NCBI GenBank assembly: GCA_910583845.1
Contig: CAJUAB010000018.1
Location: 1 to 64,000 of the forward strand
Direction: 5' to 3'
Source: an uncultured Acetatifactor sp.
GTDB taxonomy: Bacteria > Bacillota > Clostridia > Lachnospirales > Lachnospiraceae
DNA length: 64,000 bases
Positions 59,133 through 64,000 of this stretch are shown here, in pieces (position 1 is the first letter of the stretch; each line of letters begins with the position of its first letter). The position numbers were made by a program, and so were the translations under genes. Under the pieces are notes generated by a model, which was not told the origin of the DNA, ran no database searches, and saw only the letters and a program-made list of their open reading frames with translations.

Positions 59133-60593
59133 TCACTTTCTTCTCTTCCCCAGTTTTAAAAACAGAAAATCCTTTATTTCCAGTACAAATTCCTCTTTCG
59201 CCGCCAGCAGTACCAAGCCGTATGTGCCAAAGAAAGCGAAAGCTCCCAGAACCAACGCATAAGCATCCGCCAGACCCAGAAGTTTCACTGCATACCCCGC
59301 TGCCGTTCCCAGAAACGCTGCCGTCAGAAGCAGACCATACCGGATCTCCCCGTAAATCTTCTTATATTCCCCTCTCAGGACCAAATACTGCGCCATCCAT
59401 ACCAGCGCTTCCGCCGCCAGCGTACCTGCCGCCGCTCCCGTGGACGCCATAGACGGTATCAGCAGGGCATTGATCACCAGGTCCGCCACAGCCCCCGCTA
59501 TTTCGGAATACAGCACATATCTCTCCTTCCCCAGGGGAATCAGCATCTGTATGCCCATGATATTTGTCAGACCAATCATCAGCAGTGTAGGCATAATGAC
59601 CTGCATGGGCAGTACGGCGGGCAGATATTCCGCTCCTGACAGCAGTACTACTCCCTCCCTGGCGTACAATATAAAAAAGAATGCAAGCGGCAATGCCATC
59701 AGCAGGACAAAGTGAATGGCTTTGCCGGATATCTCCAGGAACTCTCTCTTCTTCCCCTGCTCAACATAGTAGGAAGCCCGGGGCAGCAGTACCGTCCCCA
59801 GCGAGGTCACCACCCCCGCAAGCAATGTCCTGATCTTGACCGCGGCGCTGTAATATCCCACCTCCGCGTCACTCTTCATAAACCCCAGCATAACCGTATC
59901 CAGGTTGGTATAGATCGTGGTGGCACAGGACATGGCGAAAAAAACCATAACCGCCTTCATATGTCGTCTCAGATTGTATCCGCCAACCGGCTTAAGCCCG
60001 ATCATTCGATACATACGGGTAAAATTCAGTACATTCGAAGCCGAAGCCGCCAGAATCGTAATTGCCCCGTAAACCACATAATCCTGTTCTTTTCGGACAA
60101 ACGCAAACATTGCCGCCAGAGCCACCGCCTTAAAGGCAATGGATCGCACGGTAATATAGCCGTATTCCTCCAGGGCTTTGTACAGCCACTCGACGCCAAT
60201 GGCGTTGAACAGAATCGTCAGACTGATCACAATCATCAGAGGCTTGTCCTGACCAAGCCGCGGCACCACAGCCAGCGCTCCTCCCAGTACTATATACACC
60301 AGTATGCTCATCAGAAAATTGATAAACAGTATCTCGTGGGTAACTCTGGTCAGTTCCACTTTATCATCCCGCACTTTGGCGCATGCCCGGATTCCATAAG
60401 TGGGTATCCCCAATTGAGCAAACATGGCGAAATAAGATATAACTGAGGTCGCGAAAGCCACCCGTCCCGTCCCGTCAGGGCCCAGTACTCTGGATACATA
60501 GGGAAAAGTCACTACCGGAAAGAGAAAGGAAGATACGGTGAGCAGAACGTTCATGACAAAATTATATTTTAGGGATTTCTGTCTATCTCTCAT
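59133..60593 (-). CDS. Wzx-like polysaccharide flippase
   Basis: A 486-residue membrane protein with about 12-14 membrane segments and the family N-terminus (YNFVMNVLLTVSSFLFPVVTFPYVSRVLGPDGTGRVAFA). It belongs to the MOP superfamily of lipid-linked oligosaccharide flippases. It should move the repeat unit built by the linked glycosyltransferases. It overlaps the upstream glycosyltransferase gene by 11 bases, a sign of translational coupling. A wzy polymerase is not seen in the window. Confidence 0.93.
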   Translation of the reverse strand: MRDRQKSLKYNFVMNVLLTVSSFLFPVVTFPYVSRVLGPDGTGRVAFATSVISYFAMFAQLGIPTYGIRACAKVRDDKVELTRVTHEILFINFLMSILVYIVLGGALAVVPRLGQDKPLMIVISLTILFNAIGVEWLYKALEEYGYITVRSIAFKAVALAAMFAFVRKEQDYVVYGAITILAASASNVLNFTRMYRMIGLKPVGGYNLRRHMKAVMVFFAMSCATTIYTNLDTVMLGFMKSDAEVGYYSAAVKIRTLLAGVVTSLGTVLLPRASYYVEQGKKREFLEISGKAIHFVLLMALPLAFFFILYAREGVVLLSGAEYLPAVLPMQVIMPTLLMIGLTNIMGIQMLIPLGKERYVLYSEIAGAVADLVINALLIPSMASTGAAAGTLAAEALVWMAQYLVLRGEYKKIYGEIRYGLLLTAAFLGTAAGYAVKLLGLADAYALVLGAFAFFGTYGLVLLAAKEEFVLEIKDFLFLKLGKRRK

Positions 60594-61581
60594 CCCGTAT
60601 CTTCTCCCATTTACAGTACAGCCTGCAAAGCCCGCAGGCCCGGTATCCTGTCAGCCTGAGAATACGGATCTTCTTATTCTCCATCCATTCATAACGCTTT
60701 GGCTGCAGCCGCTTCACTTTTTCATCAAAGCGCCTTATTTTCTGCCTCATTTCCTTACTTCCGGACAGCAGCAGGAGGCTTGTAATGTATTCCCGGTACG
60801 CCAGGGCAATCCTGTAGCTGATAAGTTCCCGGTTGACCGAATCCTGTAATCGTTCACAGAATGCATCAATATCCGCGATCACCCTCTCCAGGTCACCGAT
60901 ATGCTTCCTCAGACCGGATATGCTTACACTCTGCCCTTCCACTCCGATCCTGTACTGATAAAGATTTACCGGAAAATATATCATCTCTTTTACATAGGCC
61001 AGGCCATATATGACATATTCTGTGTCCGTATAAAAGCAATGCTCCGTGACAGGAACCGGAACCTGCCTTAACACATCCGTCCTATAGCATAAGCCGTGCA
61101 TCGCAAGGGGAAATTCAGCCCGCAGCAGATCACTCACGGGCCGCTGCGCGTTCCGGGCTATCCCTGCATAACAGGCCGTATTTCTCCTTCCGCTGTTTTC
61201 ATGCACCAGGGTATATTCTGTCAGCACCATGTCGCTGTCGCAGGTGCCCAGACACTGTACCATCTTTTCCAGCGCCTGCGTATCATACCAGTCATCTCCA
61301 TCCAGCAGTTTGAAGTATCTGCCTTCCGCCGCTTTCACTCCCTCATTGATCACCGAACCGTATCCGCCGTTGACCTTGTCAATCAGCCGGAAGGTTTCCG
61401 GATACCGCTCTACATAACACCGCACGATGTCCCCCGTATGATCCGCCGACCCGTCGTTGACCACAATCACCTCATATAGTTTTCTGATCCGGTCGTCCTC
61501 GATGACGCAGGAGCGGAGCGCGTCATCCAGATAGTCCTCCACATTGTAAGCGGCAATTACAATTGTCAATACTTTGTTCAT
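60583..61581 (-). CDS. GT2-family glycosyltransferase
   Basis: A 332-residue glycosyltransferase with a GT-A fold: VLTIVIAAYNVEDYLDDALRS, VNDGSADHTG, and the metal-binding DGDDWYD. The C-terminal part is helical and lacks membrane segments. Donor and acceptor sugars cannot be told from the sequence. The ATG at 61581 overlaps the upstream stop (ATGA) with GGCGGAGG next to it. Confidence 0.92.
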   Translation of the reverse strand: MNKVLTIVIAAYNVEDYLDDALRSCVIEDDRIRKLYEVIVVNDGSADHTGDIVRCYVERYPETFRLIDKVNGGYGSVINEGVKAAEGRYFKLLDGDDWYDTQALEKMVQCLGTCDSDMVLTEYTLVHENSGRRNTACYAGIARNAQRPVSDLLRAEFPLAMHGLCYRTDVLRQVPVPVTEHCFYTDTEYVIYGLAYVKEMIYFPVNLYQYRIGVEGQSVSISGLRKHIGDLERVIADIDAFCERLQDSVNRELISYRIALAYREYITSLLLLSGSKEMRQKIRRFDEKVKRLQPKRYEWMENKKIRILRLTGYRACGLCRLYCKWEKIRDER

Positions 61582-62630
61582 CCTCCGCCTTCTTTCCACT
61601 GCTTGATCCGATAGAAAAAGCACAGCAGTCCAAAGTTTCCGGTAGCTGCCACGCCGATTGCCAGTTTATAAACGGGCCGGACAAAACGATAGGGAAAGGA
61701 TTTCAGAGCCCTCGTCACCTCGCCGCCGTGCCTCAGCATACGATAATCCGCTCTCCGTCTGCAATATGGCCTGGTATTCTGCGGATTCAGCATGTCGCGC
61801 TGTACGCTTTGCAGTAACTGTTTAAGCACGAATACCTGATATTGTTTTGCGGCCTCCGCGCTGTCTGCCTTTTGTACTTCACCACCCATAGCCCGCACCA
61901 GAAGCCGGAATCTGTCTGCCGCCCGGGGGTCGTATTTCTGTGTCATGGAGAGCGCGTTCACACGATAATAATAGCCTGTGCTGTCAATTACTTTCATGCT
62001 TCCGATCCTCTGCATCAGCTTAAAGTTAAACAGTAAATCCTCTCCCCACGACACGTTCTCATCAAAATAAATTTTCTGCTGTTGTAGCTTTTCCTTCTGT
62101 ATAAATTTGCTCCAGGTAGCTTCAAACAACACGGTATCCGGAAATCTGTCAGAACCCCTGGAAATATCCTTGTTCAGAATCCGCAGCCAGGCCTCCTTAA
62201 GGTCCCCGCCCGTCAGATAGATATTTTTTCCCTCAATGCTCTCCGGCTCAGCGCCGTCTGTCATGCGCTGATAACCAAAGCAGTTGACATCCACATTGTC
62301 ATCCATCTGGCTGATAATCCTGCTTTCAAAATCGCGGATCAGACAGTCGTCACCATCCACGAAGCACACCCATTTTCCCTTTGCGTGTTTCAGCCCCTTA
62401 TTGCGGGATGCCGGCAATCCTCTGTTCTCCTGAGAAAGAATCCTCACCCGACTGTCCCGCTCCGCGAATTTCCGACAGATGGTCAGACTTTCATCTGTTG
62501 AGCCGTCGTTTACCAGCAAGATTTCAATATTCCGATTCTGTATAGCACACAAGCTCTGCACGCAATCCTCCAGGAAGGCGGCAACATTATATATAGATAC
62601 AATAAAACTGATATATGGCGATGAATCCAT
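61578..62630 (-). CDS. GT2-family glycosyltransferase
   Basis: A 350-residue GT-A glycosyltransferase with YISFIVSIYNVAAFLEDCVQ, VNDGSTDESL and DGDDCLI motifs. A C-terminal hydrophobic stretch (YKLAIGVAATGNFGLLCFFY) may bind the membrane. I start it at the ATG at 62630, preceded by GGAGG; ATGs at 62642 and 62651 overlap that site. It sits between two other GT2 genes in one operon. Confidence 0.92.
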   Translation of the reverse strand: MDSSPYISFIVSIYNVAAFLEDCVQSLCAIQNRNIEILLVNDGSTDESLTICRKFAERDSRVRILSQENRGLPASRNKGLKHAKGKWVCFVDGDDCLIRDFESRIISQMDDNVDVNCFGYQRMTDGAEPESIEGKNIYLTGGDLKEAWLRILNKDISRGSDRFPDTVLFEATWSKFIQKEKLQQQKIYFDENVSWGEDLLFNFKLMQRIGSMKVIDSTGYYYRVNALSMTQKYDPRAADRFRLLVRAMGGEVQKADSAEAAKQYQVFVLKQLLQSVQRDMLNPQNTRPYCRRRADYRMLRHGGEVTRALKSFPYRFVRPVYKLAIGVAATGNFGLLCFFYRIKQWKEGGG

Positions 62631-62679
62631 TCCGTCCTCCATGCAGATCATTCCGGCACTATGTTTGCATCCCGCTGTT

Positions 62680-63675
62680 TCAGCATCTTCCCGCAGCGCT
62701 TTTCCGTTCCAACATCTTATATATTTTCCCCAGAAATTTCAGACACCCTGTTCCTCCGTAAGTGGACAGGGCGATCAGCCTGTGAATGGCCTTCGCCTCC
62801 CTGTCTCTCATCACCCGGCCGCGCCAGCGCCTGATCTCTTCCCAGACCTCCTGCCAGCATGCTTCATATTCCGCCCCCAGAGGCATCTCACGCAGCACCT
62901 GGATATCTGATATGAACATCCTCGCCACAGCCGCCTCCTCAAGCTGCGGGCACTGCGTCCGGGTCCAGGCCAGCAGCTCCCTGCTGACAGTCAGCCGGTC
63001 CAATTTTTTTTCGCTGAACCGGCAGTTCATTATGCTCTCTTCCCGCTGAAAGTAGTAATACAGCTCAGCGGATGACCATACTACCCGTCTCGCCTTATAA
63101 AGCAGTCTGTACGTGGTTCCCAGATCCTCATACAGCCTGCCCTCCGGATAACGGATCTCCCCGAACAGAGCACTTCGGTAGAGCTTGCCCCACGCGGAAT
63201 TTTCAACATGCTTTTGATACCACATGTCCGCGATGGCCTCAACGCCGTCAAAACATATTGATTTCCTGTCCTGATCCCCCATCCGGGAGCACCCGGCAGA
63301 ATTTCCCCAGAACTTCCGGGACGCGATGACCGCAATATCCGCTTCATTTTCCTCCAGGATATTCAGCAAATATTCCACATAATTTTCATCCACATAGTCA
63401 TCGCTGTCCACAAATGCCATATACTCTCCGGCTGCACGCTCAATCCCATAATTTCTTGCGGAGCTGAGTCCTCCGTTCTCCTTGTTGTACAATGTAAAGC
63501 GGCTGTCGGAATCCACGTATCTCTTGGCAATCGCGGCGCTTGCATCCGTTGAACCGTCATTCACCAAAAGCACCTCCAGCTGGCGGTAAGTCTGTCGGCA
63601 AATACTTTCAAGACAACGCTCCAGGTATATCTCTACATTATATACAGGAATAATTATGCTGACCAGCCCTTTCAT
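62680..63675 (-). CDS. GT2-family glycosyltransferase
   Basis: A 331-residue GT-A glycosyltransferase with LVSIIIPVYNVEIYLERCLE, VNDGSTDASA, SSARNYGIERA and DSDDYVDENY motifs, similar to capsular and exopolysaccharide transferases. The ATG at 63675 follows AGGAGGAGGG. The next gene follows 49 bases later on the same strand. Confidence 0.92.
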   Translation of the reverse strand: MKGLVSIIIPVYNVEIYLERCLESICRQTYRQLEVLLVNDGSTDASAAIAKRYVDSDSRFTLYNKENGGLSSARNYGIERAAGEYMAFVDSDDYVDENYVEYLLNILEENEADIAVIASRKFWGNSAGCSRMGDQDRKSICFDGVEAIADMWYQKHVENSAWGKLYRSALFGEIRYPEGRLYEDLGTTYRLLYKARRVVWSSAELYYYFQREESIMNCRFSEKKLDRLTVSRELLAWTRTQCPQLEEAAVARMFISDIQVLREMPLGAEYEACWQEVWEEIRRWRGRVMRDREAKAIHRLIALSTYGGTGCLKFLGKIYKMLERKSAAGRC

Positions 63676-63775
63676 GCCCTCCTCCTGCCGGAGATCATTC
63701 GATCCCCGATCACCGCGCAACTCCCGAGAGTTCCGCAATGTGTCTGAAAACTGCGTTTCCCGGAGCTGCGCCGTA

Positions 63776-64000
63776 TCACAGCCCGGCCAGCTTTGCTATG
63801 GCAGAAACCAGCTTTTCCCATGAATACCGAGCCGACTCCCTGCGAATCTCCGTGGCGAACTGCTCGGCCTCTCCATCCTCAAAAAAACCGATAATGGCGG
63901 CGGACAGGGCATCCACATCGCCGGGAGGCACAAGATGACCCGTTTTGCCCTGAATCACCACATCCGACAGCCCTCCCACATCTGTGGCGATTACCGGCTT
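63776..64000 (-). CDS. GT4-family glycosyltransferase, 3' end only
   Basis: The last 74 codons of a gene that runs past the window edge. The fragment starts KPVIATDVGGLSDVV, then TGHLVPPGDVDALSAAI, the C-terminal nucleotide-sugar binding region of GT-B glycosyltransferases of family 4. The stop lies at 63776-63778, about 100 bases before the next gene on this strand. Confidence 0.9.
   Translation of the reverse strand, partial: KPVIATDVGGLSDVVIQGKTGHLVPPGDVDALSAAIIGFFEDGEAEQFATEIRRESARYSWEKLVSAIAKLAGL

Overview
The window looks like chromosomal DNA from an anaerobic Firmicute, most likely a gut Lachnospiraceae/Clostridia. The signs are a glycyl radical enzyme with its activase, three further radical SAM proteins (two of them PflA/NrdG-activase-like), a flavin reductase-rubredoxin fusion, a T-box leader on metG, a short bacterial SRP RNA beside tadA, YesM/YesN-type two-component regulators, and strong AGGAGG ribosome binding sites. 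All assignments come from reading the sequence and its translations; no database search was run.

Layout. 1-3.6 kb: a tRNA-Ser(CGA) and its terminator, then decayed mobile-element DNA (repeat cluster, frameshifted ORF, MobA/MobL relaxase remnant) carrying an intact NUDIX gene and a DUF4303 gene. 3.6-12.8 kb: a polysaccharide-use locus with a sugar ABC importer lacking its ATPase, a divergent YesM/YesN pair and a heparinase II/III-like enzyme. 12.9-24.9 kb: potassium uptake (ktrB-ktrA), a GNAT-GGDEF-EAL-beta-helix fusion, ytaF, an NrdG2-like activase, tadA, a rubredoxin fusion, SRP RNA, a PflX-like radical SAM protein and a repeat-bearing Lachnospiraceae protein. 25-31 kb: a CdaR-like regulator, the shared sugar-importer ATPase ugpC/msmX (a likely partner for the ATPase-less importer), a YesL-like membrane protein, an acetyltransferase, a D-lactate dehydrogenase-like enzyme and a lipase-like hydrolase. 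31.3-33.4 kb: a lone AT-rich STAND/NACHT-type NTPase with its own promoter, a candidate defence gene. 33.8-36.4 kb: metG behind a T-box.

36.4-42.5 kb: a tight six-gene operon around an unassigned glycyl radical enzyme (Cys445, Gly776): DUF4334/GXWXG protein, DUF6765-like protein, the enzyme, an SCP2-like protein, its activase (TTG start) and a small membrane protein. The two lipid-binding-type partners hint at a hydrophobic substrate.

42.5-51.7 kb holds the most novel-looking system. It encodes a PqqD/radical SAM/SPASM maturase whose stop overlaps the start of a 42-residue Cys-containing peptide (too short for ordinary ORF calling), two M48-like proteins that have lost HEXXH, one intact M48-Sel1 protein, four small mostly membrane-anchored proteins and an AAA+ ATPase, all on one strand. 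Just upstream is an XRE-TPR (RRNPP-type) regulator whose 3' end is overlapped on the opposite strand by a 51-residue peptide gene with a signal sequence. I read this as a peptide-signalling pair next to a RiPP/membrane proteolysis cluster.

51.9-64 kb: surface glycan synthesis, with manC, an AraC regulator, rmd and gmd (GDP-D-rhamnose), a membrane sulfatase-fold transferase, a Wzx-like flippase, three GT2 glycosyltransferases and a GT4 cut by the window edge.
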